Assembly (NCBI RefSeq): GCF_040256395.1
Contig: NZ_CP158300.1
Span: forward strand, 310,001 to 374,000
DNA from: Deinococcus sonorensis KR-87
GTDB taxonomy: Bacteria > Deinococcota > Deinococci > Deinococcales > Deinococcaceae
Length of the DNA stretch: 64,000 nt
Direction of reading: 5' to 3'
The notes below the pieces were generated by a model. The model saw only the letters and a program-made list of their open reading frames with translations. It was not told the DNA's origin and searched no databases. How positions within the stretch are numbered: position 1 is the stretch's first letter; every line of letters starts with the position of its first letter. This document shows, piece by piece, positions 46,401 through 56,063 of this stretch. Both the position numbers and the translations under genes were made by a program.

Positions 46401-47167
46401 CGGCTGTGGAACAGGAAGCGGTGCTGAGCGCCAGCGGCCTGACCCGCCGCTTCGGTGGGCTGGTGGCGGTCAACAACGTGTCGTTCGAGGTGCGGCGCGG
46501 CGAGATCTTCGGGCTGATCGGGCCGAACGGGGCCGGCAAGACCACCCTGTTCAACCTGATGACCGGCCTGACGCCGCCGTCCTCCGGGCGGCTCAGCTAC
46601 GCGGGCCAGGACATCACTGGGTTCGCGCCGCACCGGGTGGCGGCCCTGGGCATCGGGCGCACCTTCCAGAACATCCGGCTGTTCCGGATCCTGAGCGCCC
46701 TGGAGAACGTCAAGATCGCTCAGCACGCGCGCACCCAGGCCGGCCTGCTGCGCGGGCTGACCGGCCGGGACCGGGCCGAGGAACGCAACGTCGAGGAACG
46801 GGCCTGGGCGCTGCTCGACCTGGTCGGCCTCACCGATCGCGCCGGGGAAGAGGCGGGCAACTTCAGCTACGGCGATCAGCGGCGGCTGGAAATCGCCCGC
46901 GCCCTGGCCCTGCAACCCCGGGTGCTGCTGCTCGACGAGCCCGCCGCCGGCATGAACACCAGCGAGAAGGGTGAGCTGACCGGCTTTATCCGGCGGGTGC
47001 GCGACGAATTTGACCTGACGGTGATGGTGATCGAGCATCACGTGCCGCTGGTGATGAACCTCTGCGACCGGGTGGCCGTGCTGAACTTCGGTGAGCTGAT
47101 CGCGGTGGGCGACCCGGCCAGCGTGCAGAAGGACCCGAAGGTGATTGAGGCCTACCTGGGCGGATGA
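46397..47167 (+). CDS. livG: LIV-type ABC transporter ATP-binding protein, LivG family
   Basis: 256 residues. Walker [11 protein letters not shown]-loop region, signature here as [16 protein letters not shown] (LivG-type FSYG in place of LSGGQ), Walker [13 protein letters not shown] and switch His in VIEHH. The LivG-specific insert between Walker A and signature is present. It energises transport together with LivF on the cytosolic face. Confidence 0.93.
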   Translation: MTAVEQEAVLSASGLTRRFGGLVAVNNVSFEVRRGEIFGLIGPNGAGKTTLFNLMTGLTPPSSGRLSYAGQDITGFAPHRVAALGIGRTFQNIRLFRILSALENVKIAQHARTQAGLLRGLTGRDRAEERNVEERAWALLDLVGLTDRAGEEAGNFSYGDQRRLEIARALALQPRVLLLDEPAAGMNTSEKGELTGFIRRVRDEFDLTVMVIEHHVPLVMNLCDRVAVLNFGELIAVGDPASVQKDPKVIEAYLGG

Positions 47168-47242
47168 AGGCCTCCACCCGCTGCCGGTCGAACAGGGGAG
47201 AGCGCCTTCTTCCCATCCCCTCTCTGAAGGAGATTCACGCGT

Positions 47243-47953
47243 ATGGCTCTGCTGGACATTGAAAACCTGAGCGTCAACTACGGGGCCATCCAGGCGGTGC
47301 GCGGCCTCTCGCTGAGCGTCGAGGAGGGCGAAATCGTGACCCTGATCGGGGCGAACGGAGCGGGCAAGACCAGCACGCTGCGGGCCGTGTCGCGCATGCT
47401 GCGCGCCCGTGAGGGCAGCATCCGCTTTGCCGGGCGCGAGCTGAGCCGCCTGCCGCCCGACGAGGCGGTGCGCCTGGGCGTCGCGCAGAGTCCGGAAGGG
47501 CGGCAGGTGCTGGCCCGCCAGAGCGTGCAGGACAACCTGGAACTTGGCGCGTACACCCGGCGCAACGCGGCGGAGATTCGCAGCGACATCGAGCAGCAGT
47601 ACGCCCGCTTCCCCCGGCTGCGGGAGCGGCGGCACCAGATGGCCGGCACCCTCTCCGGCGGGGAACAGCAGATGCTCGCCATCGCCCGCGCCCTGATGAG
47701 CCGCCCCCGCCTGCTGCTGCTGGACGAACCGAGCCTGGGCCTGGCCCCGATCATCGTGCTGGAGATCTTCGGCATCATCCGGGAACTCAACGCCCAGGGC
47801 GTGACCATGCTGCTGGTGGAACAGAACGCCAAACTCGCGATGCAGAACAGCCACCGCACCTACGTGATGGAGGCCGGGCAGGTCACGTTCAGCGGGCCGT
47901 CCCAGCAGATGGTCAGCGACGAGCGGGTGCTGCACGCCTACCTGGGCGGCTGA
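47243..47953 (+). CDS. livF: LIV-type ABC transporter ATP-binding protein, LivF family
   Basis: 236 residues, normal LivF length. Walker A GANGAGKTS, Q-loop VAQSPEGRQVLARQSV (LivF type), signature LSGGEQQMLAIARAL, Walker B LLLLDEPSLGLAP, switch LVEQNA. ATG 47243 with AAGGAGA upstream; 75 bp separate it from livG. Last gene of the importer operon. Confidence 0.93.
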   Translation: MALLDIENLSVNYGAIQAVRGLSLSVEEGEIVTLIGANGAGKTSTLRAVSRMLRAREGSIRFAGRELSRLPPDEAVRLGVAQSPEGRQVLARQSVQDNLELGAYTRRNAAEIRSDIEQQYARFPRLRERRHQMAGTLSGGEQQMLAIARALMSRPRLLLLDEPSLGLAPIIVLEIFGIIRELNAQGVTMLLVEQNAKLAMQNSHRTYVMEAGQVTFSGPSQQMVSDERVLHAYLGG

Positions 47954-47992
47954 AGAACCGGTGAGGCTCTGCCCGTGCCCGGTGTGGCCGCG

Positions 47993-48871
47993 TAGAATCG
48001 TGCGGTGAACGAGCGGGCGCTGGTGCTGGGGGGAGGCGGGTCGTCCGGCCAGGCCTGGTCGATCGGGGTGACCGCCGGCCTGTATGACGCTGGGCTGGAC
48101 GTCCGACAGGCCGATCTGATCATCGGAACGTCCGCCGGGGCGACAGTGGCGGTTCAGCTCAGCGGCGCGGACGAGCCGCCGTCGCTGCTGGCGTCCATCC
48201 TGGCTGCGCCGGGTCCGGTCACCGCTGGGGGCCGTGTCCCGAACCGGCCGGTGATCGAACAGCTCGAGCGAACCGGCCGGATCATCGCCGCCGCCGAGGA
48301 TGCGCCCGACATGCGCCGCCGGATGGGCGCGGCGGCGCTCGACCTGGAGGCCGCGGCGGACGGCTCCTGGGCACCGCGCTGGCGCGCCATCGTCGCCGCC
48401 CGGCTGCCCAGCGCGCACTGGCCGGCAAGGCCCCTGCTGATCACGGCGGTGAACGCCCGCACCGGTGAACCGGTCGTGTTCGACCGTCACAGCGGCGTGG
48501 ACCTCGCGGACGCGGTGGCCGCCAGCACGTCCAGCGGCCTGCCGTACCCCATCGGGGGCCACCGCTACATCGACGGTGGGTACCGGCGCAACGAGAACGC
48601 CGATCTGGCTGCAGGATACGCGCGGGTGCTGGTGCTGTCCCCCTTCGGTGGCCGGTCGCGGCACCCGCTGGAGTGGGGCCTGCACCTCGCCACGCAGGTT
48701 GAGGACCTGCGCGCGGGCGGCAGCCGCGTGGAACCCATCGTCCCGGACCCCCAGGACGAGCACTTGTTCGGCGCCCAGGCCATGGACCTGTCGCTGCGGG
48801 TGCCGGTCGCCCAGGCGGGGTACCGCCAGGGACACGCCCTGGCCGGACCGCTCACTGAATTCTGGCGCTGA
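47993..48871 (+). CDS. patatin-like phospholipase (CDS 48005-48871 with its -10 box)
   Basis: 288 residues from GTG 48005. Ser-Asp dyad family: oxyanion hole GGGGSSGQAW, nucleophile elbow GTSAG, catalytic Asp in DGGYRRNENADL. No signal peptide, so an intracellular lipid acyl hydrolase is expected. TAGAAT (47993-47998) lies 6 nt before the GTG: the mRNA is probably leaderless, so the gene has its own promoter and is independent of the LIV operon ending 51 bp upstream. Confidence 0.87.
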
Positions 48872-49117
48872 CGCCTGTGCGCCGGTGACGTGGGCCTCCA
48901 GGTGCAGCCGCAGTGAGGTGCGCGGTCACGGGTCTCCATGCCGGGCCCACCGTCACTGGGTCCGCAGCACCGGTGCATCCTGCCTCGTCAGGTGATTTTG
49001 TCCACCTGAGTGGGTGCTTTTGATGGTTTCGGGCCTGCGCCTGAGCACCTACAGTGCAGGCATCTCGATCTGCGCCAGACAGGGGTGGACCGCGACACGC
49101 ACCACATGGAGGGATTC

Positions 49118-49855
49118 ATGGCGACACTGACACCGGAACAGACCGCGGCATACCATGAGCAGGGCTATCTGCATGTCCAGGGTTTCCTGAGCCCGGAAGA
49201 GGCCAGGGCCCTGCGGGAGGAATGCCATGCGCTGGCCACGCGGCTGCAGGCACAGCGCAGCATCGAAGCGACCTGGGGCAGCGCCCAGCAGGTCACCATG
49301 GTCAAAACCCAGCTGCTGCACTGCCATGACGTGCAGTTCCACGCCGCCGCCTTCACCCGGCTGCTCGCCGACCCCCGTATCGGGGGCGCCGCCGCGGACC
49401 TGATCGGCCCGAACGTGGAACTGCACCACAACAAGATGTTCATCAAGCCGCCGGAGAAAGGCTCGCCGTTCCCCCTGCACCAGGACCACCCGTTCTTCCC
49501 GCACGAGAAGCACAGCATGATGGCGGTCATCCTGCATTTCGATGACGCGCCCGAGGAGAAGGGCTGCCTGCGGGTGGTGCCCGGATCACACCACCAGGGG
49601 CCTCTGGAGCACATCGAGACGGGCGGCTGGCACCTCTCCACCGACGAGTATCCGCTGGAATCGGCGGTGGCGGTGCCGGCCAGGGCGGGCGACGCGGTGT
49701 TCTTTTCATACCTGACGATTCACGGCTCGGGAGTGAACGTCAGCAACGAAGCGCGCACAACGCTGCTGATTCAGATGCGCAGCGCGGACGACCGGCCGAC
49801 CGTCGACACGCACCCGTCCCGCGGACAGGGCATGATGCTCGCCGGCATTCACTGA
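49118..49855 (+). CDS. PhyH-family Fe(II)/2-oxoglutarate dioxygenase
   Basis: 245 residues. Iron ligands of the phytanoyl-CoA dioxygenase family are visible: H121-x-D123 in LHQDHPFF and a distal His in TIHGSGVN, with the 2-oxoglutarate-binding Arg in ARTTLLIQ. ATG 49118 with GGAGGG 5 nt upstream. Hydroxylates an unknown small substrate using O2 and 2-oxoglutarate. Convergent with an AraC regulator, which may control it. A candidate -10 TACAGT lies at 49050-49055 and a short inverted motif at 48990-49010. Confidence 0.88.
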   Translation: MATLTPEQTAAYHEQGYLHVQGFLSPEEARALREECHALATRLQAQRSIEATWGSAQQVTMVKTQLLHCHDVQFHAAAFTRLLADPRIGGAAADLIGPNVELHHNKMFIKPPEKGSPFPLHQDHPFFPHEKHSMMAVILHFDDAPEEKGCLRVVPGSHHQGPLEHIETGGWHLSTDEYPLESAVAVPARAGDAVFFSYLTIHGSGVNVSNEARTTLLIQMRSADDRPTVDTHPSRGQGMMLAGIH

Positions 49856-49954
49856 ACCCCGGCGGGGAACGGCAGGGTGGTCCCAGGGAGGGGTGGGCGA
49901 CCCGCTCTGAGGTCTCCCATGACTGGGAGCGGCTGAACGGAAGCGCAACGCTGC

Positions 49955-50749
49955 TCAGGGTGGACGCCGGCGGATTTCGGTGGGCGCGTGCCCCAGCGAC
50001 GTGCGGATGACGCGGCTGAACAGCCGGGCATCCGGAATGCCGACCTGCTCGGCGATAATCCGGATTGGCAGCGTGGTGTTGTGCAGCAGGTGCCGGGCGC
50101 GTTCGACCCGCCGCTTTCGGATATAGGCGACCACGGTCATGCCGAGCGAGGCGCGAAACTGCCGGGTCAGGTGATTGTGCGACACGTGTACGGCCGCCGC
50201 GAGGTCACGGACCGTCAGCGGCTCGTTGAGGTGCAGTTCGATGATCGCGCGCGCCCGCACAACGCACGGGGGGTGGGCGTGCACCTCAACCGTTCCGAGC
50301 GGCGTGCGGTCCGCGATCTGCCACAGCACGTCCCACAACCGCACGTCGGCGCGGGTGGGATTCATGGAAAAGGCCCTGGACGCGTCCTCTAGGGCCCGGT
50401 TGACCGCTACGAAATCCTGGCCCAGGTCCTGCATGGCGGGCACCGTGACGGCCGGTGCCAACTCGGTGGTCTGAGCGAAGTGAAAATGGGCGCAGAGGTG
50501 TTCTGAGCGGTGCGGGAAGGTATAGACGGTTTCCACCCCCGGCGGGATGAGGCTGACATGTCCGGGCCTGATCGGCAGGTCGTGCTGCTGAACGGTGACG
50601 GTGCCGTGATACCGGTAGATGTGCAGCGCCCAGTTCCCGAGCAGCTGGTGGCGTTCTGTTCTGTTCGGCCCGTGAATCCCCACGCCGATGAAGACCGCTT
50701 CGGGCCGCAGGTGCAGCGGAATGGAGACGTGAAGCGGCGTGGAGAGCAT
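49955..50749 (-). CDS. AraC-family transcriptional regulator
   Basis: 264 residues. N-terminal cupin-like ligand-binding domain (about 10-130: HIYRYHGTVTVQQHDLPIRPGHVSLIPPG) and a C-terminal double helix-turn-helix (about 165-260: LTVRDLAAAVHVSHNHLTRQF, IRIIAEQVGIPDARLFSRVI). ATG 50749 with GAGG 6 nt upstream; the frame is open to 51148 but without family sequence. Convergent with the PhyH gene, so an effect on that gene is plausible but unproven. Confidence 0.88.
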   Translation of the reverse strand: MLSTPLHVSIPLHLRPEAVFIGVGIHGPNRTERHQLLGNWALHIYRYHGTVTVQQHDLPIRPGHVSLIPPGVETVYTFPHRSEHLCAHFHFAQTTELAPAVTVPAMQDLGQDFVAVNRALEDASRAFSMNPTRADVRLWDVLWQIADRTPLGTVEVHAHPPCVVRARAIIELHLNEPLTVRDLAAAVHVSHNHLTRQFRASLGMTVVAYIRKRRVERARHLLHNTTLPIRIIAEQVGIPDARLFSRVIRTSLGHAPTEIRRRPP

Positions 50750-51157
50750 GCGGTTCCTCAAGGGTGGCGGTGGGTGATGGAGCCGAAGAGCGCGTGACGG
50801 TGACCGCTCCACTCTAGGACAGCGGCACCTGCGCTCAGTGAGTGGGAGCGCTCGACCGGCCAGCGACTTTGCAAAGGGGCCGCGCGTGGTCAGGATCAAC
50901 GCGGCCAGCGCAGGGGAGATTGCTTTTGAGCATTTGCCCGGTTTTCGGCAGCAAGGTGGCATTTTAACTTTTCCATCTGTGCTTTTGACTGGCAGCATCA
51001 TTCCCGGAAATGTGGCCCTGCGGGATGCGCCCTCCCCGTCACGTTCTGGCGTCCGGGTGCACATTCTTGGCAATGTTGCAGACGTTCGCCGCGCTGCTGG
51101 CGCTTCAGTCCTGGCCCCTGTCCTGGGTGGCTGATTCCGCTCACCCACCCGGGGCTC
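50750..51157 (+). other. 408-bp gap without a recognisable gene
   Basis: Contains a locally AT-richer stretch (about 50920-51010) that may hold the AraC promoter; no defined motif was found. Confidence 0.4.
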
Positions 51158-53212
51158 TCACTTCGGCCCTCCTGGGCTGGCGATAAAGCTCCACTGGCCG
51201 CTGAGGGCCCCCGACATGTCGCTCAGCGCATCTTTCGAGCCGCTGATCGAGCCTTTCGTGACGCCTATCTTCACGCTGGTCGTGATGGAGACCCCCGCGT
51301 CCACCAGGCCGTGCTGACCCCAGGTGACGTAGGTGCCCTGCTGGGAACTCACCCCGGTGGTGGTGCCCGGCACGCTCACGCCCTCCTGAATGCCCACTGT
51401 CACGGTGTATTCCTGGCGCCCGAACTTCTCGGAGATCTGCCCGAAGGCGCCGATCCAGCCGGGCGAGGTGGCACTCAGGGTCAGCGTGTCGCACGAGATT
51501 TCGAAGCTCAGGACGCTGACGCTGTAGGCGAGGCTCAGGCCGTCGAAGACCGCCTTGCACGGATCGGCGCGCTTCAGCGTCAGGTCGCCGGCGACCTGCT
51601 CCGCCGTGCCGGATACCCCGCCGTCCACGCAGAACGACTGCACCGTCTGCACGTCGCGCGCCCACGCCGCCGCAAGCTCCACATACCCCAGCCAGCTGCT
51701 CACGGCGGCCGCTTCCGCCTGCAGCGAGGCCCGCTCGTGCCACAGGCCGTCACTGTAGTTCGCGGCGAGCGCGCTGACCAGCCGGTACCGGGCCTTCATC
51801 AGGGCCCCGAGGTTCGGCGCGTTGCCGTGCATCGCCTCACGCCAGCGGTCGTTCTGGGTGGCGAGCGCCGCCGCACACGCCGAGAGGTTGCCCTTCAACT
51901 GATCCAGGATGCAGCCGCCTTCACAGTGGAAGAAGTCCATGTCCACCTGCGTGACGGCGAGGTCGGACTGCTGCCACGCGCTGAGCAGCGTCCGGACCTC
52001 CGGTTCGTCGTCCACAGAGAGCACGGCCCGCCAGATCGCCGCCCGCCGCTCCTGCACCAGTGGGGAGGCCGGCGGCCGGGCACGCAGCCGCGCCTCCACA
52101 TCGCTCTGCCGCTGCGTGATGGCGACGAGGCGCTGTGCGAGGTCGGCCGCCAGCTTCCGGTACGGGTCGGCGAGGGCCGCCGCATCGGCACCCGAGCGGG
52201 GCAGCCGGAGGTTCGGCAGCGAGACGTCCTGCCCGTGGGTGAGGTCGAACGTGAAGGCGGCCGGCAGGTGCGACTCGGCGGCCGGGCGGCTGGCGGTTGC
52301 GCCCGGCGTGCCGGACGATGGGGCCACCTCGCCCGCCGGACCGGTCGGCGTCTTCGGGGGCGGGGTGCGGCGCAGCCCCGCGCGGGCAACGGTCGCGGCC
52401 TGGGCCGGCTTCCCCTCACAGGTCAGCACGCGCGCCAGCCCCAGACGGGCCTCGGCCAGCCGCGGCTCGGCAGTTGTGGCAGCGGTCAGGGCAGTCTCCG
52501 CTTCCTTCCAGCGGCGCAGGTCAGAGAGGGCCAGGCCACGGTTGGCGTTCAGCGTCGCTGTGGACGACCAGCCGAGCGCGCCGGGGCCGCCCTTGCCGAG
52601 CTTCCCGGCCGCCTCCAGCACGACCAGGGCCTCGCCCGGCATCCCGAGCGTTTCGAGCACGCCGCTGAGATTGACGAGGTGCTGGGGATTGTTCGGCTCC
52701 AGGCGCTGGGCGGTCAGGAGCGCGGCAAGCGCCGCGTTCGGCTTGCCAAGCATCGCGGCGGCGAGTGCGGCCCGGGACGCGTTCCCGGCATTCCCCGCGT
52801 CGCGGCTGCTCTGGAAGGCGTTCCACCCCGCCGCCTCATGCTGCTCCAGCCAGCCCTGCGCGTGCTTGAGCGCCTCAGCCAGCGATGTGGGAACCTCCGG
52901 CGTGGCCAGGGGAGCGGCGTTCGCGTAGTTCGCGCGCATCTGTGCGAGCGTGTGTTCCATTGTGGCGCGGTTCGGATCGTCGGCCTTCATGGACGCGACG
53001 AGCGCTTCCATGCCCCGGTAGGCCTGCAACGCATCGGGCGACACCTTCGACGTGTCGAAGCCGCTGGGCTCGCAGGCGGCGAAGCTCGGCAGGACCGCGA
53101 CGTAGCTCGCCTCGGGCGGCAGGGAACGGGCGTCACTCCAGGCGCGGGACGGGACCGGGGCGGCGAGCGCGGTGGAGGTAAGCGCCAGAACCAGCAGGAG
53201 CCTTCGCTTCAT
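51158..53212 (-). CDS. secreted TPR-containing protein of unknown function
   Basis: 684 residues. A signal peptide (KRRLLLVLALTSTALAAPVP) leads to a region with TPR-like helices (about 130-300: AALAAAMLGKPNAALAALL, NPQHLVNLSGVLETLG, AEARLGLARVLT). A Pro-rich linker and a C-terminal helical/beta region with several cysteines (FFHCEGGCILD, FEISCDTL) follow. No enzyme motif was recognised. ATG 53212 is supported by TACGGT (53219-53224) 6 nt upstream, the leaderless pattern. Probably an envelope scaffold or binding protein; resembles lineage-specific Deinococcus proteins. Confidence 0.75.
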   Translation of the reverse strand: MKRRLLLVLALTSTALAAPVPSRAWSDARSLPPEASYVAVLPSFAACEPSGFDTSKVSPDALQAYRGMEALVASMKADDPNRATMEHTLAQMRANYANAAPLATPEVPTSLAEALKHAQGWLEQHEAAGWNAFQSSRDAGNAGNASRAALAAAMLGKPNAALAALLTAQRLEPNNPQHLVNLSGVLETLGMPGEALVVLEAAGKLGKGGPGALGWSSTATLNANRGLALSDLRRWKEAETALTAATTAEPRLAEARLGLARVLTCEGKPAQAATVARAGLRRTPPPKTPTGPAGEVAPSSGTPGATASRPAAESHLPAAFTFDLTHGQDVSLPNLRLPRSGADAAALADPYRKLAADLAQRLVAITQRQSDVEARLRARPPASPLVQERRAAIWRAVLSVDDEPEVRTLLSAWQQSDLAVTQVDMDFFHCEGGCILDQLKGNLSACAAALATQNDRWREAMHGNAPNLGALMKARYRLVSALAANYSDGLWHERASLQAEAAAVSSWLGYVELAAAWARDVQTVQSFCVDGGVSGTAEQVAGDLTLKRADPCKAVFDGLSLAYSVSVLSFEISCDTLTLSATSPGWIGAFGQISEKFGRQEYTVTVGIQEGVSVPGTTTGVSSQQGTYVTWGQHGLVDAGVSITTSVKIGVTKGSISGSKDALSDMSGALSGQWSFIASPGGPK

Positions 53213-53395
53213 GCCCGTACCGTATTCAGCTGGGCATGGCTGCGGGATGGCATCAGGGGCGTGCCTGAGCACGAGGGGCAAGGCGCGCCTTGTTCCAGGG
53301 GTGGCACCGCACAGGCAGCCTCTGCGGTTGTCGGGCATGCCGCTTCTCCAGGCAGATCTGCTGATTTCGGCCGGCAATCATGATCAACCCCGGTC

Positions 53396-53424
53396 TTGAC
53401 AGCCCAAAGGTTTAGGCCTAAAGT
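53396..53424 (+). promoter_or_regulatory. leaderless promoter with MarR-type palindrome
   Basis: TTGACA (53396-53401), a 17-nt spacer and TAAAGT (53419-53424); the ATG follows 6 nt later, so transcription should start at the A of the start codon. The perfect 12-bp palindrome TTTAGGCCTAAA (53411-53422) overlaps the -10 box, an ideal place for autorepression by the MarR protein. Confidence 0.75.
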
Positions 53425-53430
53425 CTCGGC

Positions 53431-53973
53431 ATGTCAGACGAGGGACACGACAGGCGGCGCGAGCAGAGCTTCCGGCGTCCTGCCATCCTCAGCTGGCTGC
53501 GACTCGCCCTGGTCGTTCAGCGGACCACGAACGACGCACGGCCGCTGTTCCGGACCTTCGACCTCACGGGCGCCCAGTTCGATGTGATCGCACAGATCGG
53601 CGCCCACCCCGGCCTGCCCCAGCATCAGCTCGGTGCCCAGCTCCGGGTGACGGAGGGCAACGTCAGTCAGCTGATTCAGACCCTCGAACACCGGGGCCTG
53701 GTGGAGCGCCGTGTGGACGGCCGGTCCAAGCGCCTGTTCCTGACCGCGCGAGGCCGCGCCCTCTTCGATCAGGTGGTGCCGCAGCACGAGGACTGGGTGG
53801 CCGAGCGCTTCAGCGTGCTGACGGCGGAGGAGCAGGCGGAGTTGCTGCGTCTGCTGCACAAGCTCGACCGTGCGCACCGGGCGGATCCGCAGCTGGACCC
53901 CGCCCCTTCCTCAAGCGGCCCACCACCTTCCGGCCAGCTTGCTCACCAGGATGACCCCGCACCGCGCGGCTGA
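53431..53973 (+). CDS. MarR-family transcriptional regulator
   Basis: 180 residues. The winged helix is seen as LTGAQFDVIAQIGAHPGLPQHQLGAQLRVTEGNVSQLIQTLEHRGLV with the wing RRVDGRSKRLFLTARG; dimer helices flank it and a Pro-rich tail follows. MarR proteins release DNA on binding phenolics, quinones or on oxidation. Precedes genes for a flavin-dependent oxidoreductase and an FMN reductase that it probably controls. Leaderless start at 53431. Confidence 0.92.
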   Translation: MSDEGHDRRREQSFRRPAILSWLRLALVVQRTTNDARPLFRTFDLTGAQFDVIAQIGAHPGLPQHQLGAQLRVTEGNVSQLIQTLEHRGLVERRVDGRSKRLFLTARGRALFDQVVPQHEDWVAERFSVLTAEEQAELLRLLHKLDRAHRADPQLDPAPSSSGPPPSGQLAHQDDPAPRG

Positions 53974-54028
53974 CCCCAGCCAGTTTCCTTGCCTGCGCCG
54001 CCCCCCGAAGCCCTCATCAGGAGTCTCC

Positions 54029-55081
54029 ATGCAACTTGGCATCGACAGTTTCGCCGCCGTGGTCTCGGACCCGGCCACCGGGGTCACCCTCGGCGCGGAC
54101 ACCCGGCTCGCTCACCTGCTCGAAGAGATCACGCTCGCTGACGAGGTGGGTCTGGATTCCTTCGGGGTGGGGGAGCATCACCGGCAGGAATACCTGGACG
54201 CGGCGCCCGCCCTGATTCTCGCAGCGGCGGCGGCCCGGACCCGGCGCATCCGCCTGACGAGCGCAGTCACGGTACTCAGCGCCGACGATCCGGTGCGCGT
54301 GTTCCAGCAGTTCGCCACCCTCGACCTGCTCTCGGGAGGGCGGGCCGAGATCGTGGCGGGGCGCGGCTCCTCCATTGAGGCCTTTCCGCTGTTCGGCTAT
54401 GACCTCGGCAACTACGACGCGCTGTTCGAGGAGAAACTGGGCCTGCTGCTCGCCCTGCGGGAACAGACCCACGTCCACTGGTCCGGCCGCTTTCGCGCGC
54501 CGCTGACCGGACAGGGGGTGTACCCCCGGCCGCTTCAGAACCCGCTGCCGATCTGGCTGGGCGTGGGCGGCACGCCCGAGTCCTTCGTGCGTGCGGGGAC
54601 GCTGGGCCTGCCGCTGATGGTGGCGATCATCGGCGGGGACTTCCGGCGATTCCGGCCCTTAGTGGAGCTGTACCGCGAGGCGGGCCACCGGGCTGGGCAC
54701 CGCTCGGAAACGTTGCGGGTCGGTGTACACGCCTTCGGCTTCGTGGGGGAGACGGCACGGGGGGCCGCCGATGACTTCTACCCCGGGTACGCGCGCCTGC
54801 TGACCACCATCGGCCGCGAGCGCGGCTGGGCGCCCCCCAGCCGCTCAGCTTTCGATGCCGCGTGCGGACCGGGTGGGCCCTACCTCATCGGCGACGTGGC
54901 GGCGGTAACCGACAAGGTGCATTACGTGAGGGAGGCGCTAGGGGGCGTGAACCGCCTGACCTTCCAGATGACCAATGTGCTGATGCCGCACGACCGGATG
55001 TTGCGGTCGATCGAACTGCTCGGCAGCGAAGTGGCTCCGCTGGTGCGTCAGACGGCACCGCATCCGGAAGCTGTTCGTTAA
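54029..55081 (+). CDS. LLM-class flavin-dependent oxidoreductase (luciferase-like)
   Basis: 350 residues, bacterial luciferase-like TIM barrel. Seen: DEVGLDSFGVGEHHRQEY, IRLTSAVTVLSADDPVRVFQQFATLDLLSGGRAEIVAGRGS, and a C-terminal SIELLGSEVAPLVR typical of alkanal-monooxygenase-like proteins. It uses FMN (or F420 in other lineages) to oxidise an unknown substrate; the FMN reductase gene downstream suggests FMNH2 supply. ATG 54029 with AGGAG 6 nt upstream, 55 bp after the MarR gene. Confidence 0.9.
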   Translation: MQLGIDSFAAVVSDPATGVTLGADTRLAHLLEEITLADEVGLDSFGVGEHHRQEYLDAAPALILAAAAARTRRIRLTSAVTVLSADDPVRVFQQFATLDLLSGGRAEIVAGRGSSIEAFPLFGYDLGNYDALFEEKLGLLLALREQTHVHWSGRFRAPLTGQGVYPRPLQNPLPIWLGVGGTPESFVRAGTLGLPLMVAIIGGDFRRFRPLVELYREAGHRAGHRSETLRVGVHAFGFVGETARGAADDFYPGYARLLTTIGRERGWAPPSRSAFDAACGPGGPYLIGDVAAVTDKVHYVREALGGVNRLTFQMTNVLMPHDRMLRSIELLGSEVAPLVRQTAPHPEAVR

Positions 55082-55242
55082 CCATACTGGACCCCACGGT
55101 CCCGTACTCTCAGCCCATAATCTCGACTGGACCTCCATTCCTGGGGCTCATCGCCACCCGGTTCGGCGATGCCTGCCTCTGTTCTGAACGCCCTTCCGCG
55201 CCGCCACCGTTTGCCCGCCCACCCACGACCAAGGAGAGCACC

Positions 55243-55854
55243 ATGACGAACCCCAGAATCGCCGTCATTATCGGCAGCACCCGCGACACCCGCTTCGCCG
55301 ACAAGCCCACCGAGTGGTTCATGAAACGCGCTTCGGCCAGGACCGATCTTGACTTCGAGGTGCTGGACCTGCGCGACTTTCCCCTGCCGTTCTTCAACGA
55401 GGTGGCGTCCAACGCCTGGGCGCCCACACAGAACGAGGTCGGGCAGCGCTGGCAGCGCACGCTTGCCGAGTTCGACGGCTTCGTGATCATCACGGCCGAG
55501 TACAACCACGCGCCCACGGCTGCCCTTAAGAACGCCCTGGATTACGCGTATCCGGAATGGAACAAGAAGCCGGTGTCTTTTGTCGGCTACGGATCTGTGG
55601 GCGCGGCCCGGGCCATTGAACACCTGCGGGGGATCGCGGTGGAATTGCAGATGGCACCGTTGCGCACCGCCGTGCACATCCAGGGCGGTGACTTCATCGG
55701 AGTGTGGCAGCAGGGCAAAAGCCTGGAGGAGCTGACGTACCTGGAGCCGGGGGTCACGGCCCTGTTCGAGGAGCTGGCGTGGTGGGCAAATGCCCTCAGG
55801 ACAGCGCGAGAGATGACGACCCCGCCCCAGGAAATTCAGGTGTCCTCCTCCTGA
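55243..55854 (+). CDS. NADPH-dependent FMN reductase family protein
   Basis: 203 residues, flavodoxin-like fold. FMN phosphate loop GSTRDTRFADKP, DLRDFPLPFFNE, AEYNHAPTAALKNALDY (family signature) and GYGSVGAARAIEHLR. Reduces FMN, quinones or azo compounds with NAD(P)H. ATG 55243 with AAGGAG 6 nt upstream. Probably supplies reduced flavin to the upstream LLM enzyme or acts in quinone detoxification; last gene of the MarR-led group, followed by a terminator. Confidence 0.9.
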   Translation: MTNPRIAVIIGSTRDTRFADKPTEWFMKRASARTDLDFEVLDLRDFPLPFFNEVASNAWAPTQNEVGQRWQRTLAEFDGFVIITAEYNHAPTAALKNALDYAYPEWNKKPVSFVGYGSVGAARAIEHLRGIAVELQMAPLRTAVHIQGGDFIGVWQQGKSLEELTYLEPGVTALFEELAWWANALRTAREMTTPPQEIQVSSS

Positions 55855-56027
55855 ACTTGAGGTCAGCCGCCTCCGATGGAAGAGCTGCATTGCTGGAGCA
55901 CGGCGTGTTGTGCTGCGTTTGGGCCCGGGGAGGGGCGCGGCACTGTGGGGCTTGGCAAGACCTTCCAATCCACACGACCGGAAGAGTGACGGGTTTCAGG
56001 CCATCAGCTGCATAGGCGTGTCAGGAC

Positions 56028-56063
56028 GTCCCGCTCCTTCCCGGAGCGGGACGCTCATTTTTT
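56028..56063 (+). terminator. intrinsic terminator after the FMN reductase gene
   Basis: GTCCCGCTCC (56028-56037) and GGAGCGGGAC (56043-56052) form a perfect 10-bp stem with a 5-nt loop, then GCTCATTTTTT. It ends plus-strand transcription; its T-run overlaps the end of the convergent gene. Confidence 0.85.

Noticed and set aside
46157..48835. An 892-codon minus frame opposite livM, livG, livF and the patatin gene
   Set aside because: Antisense shadow of four well-supported plus-strand genes; composition typical of complementary high-GC codons.
51311..53383. A 690-codon plus frame opposite the secreted TPR protein
   Set aside because: Antisense to a gene with a signal peptide, TPR-like helices and a leaderless promoter; no recognisable domains.
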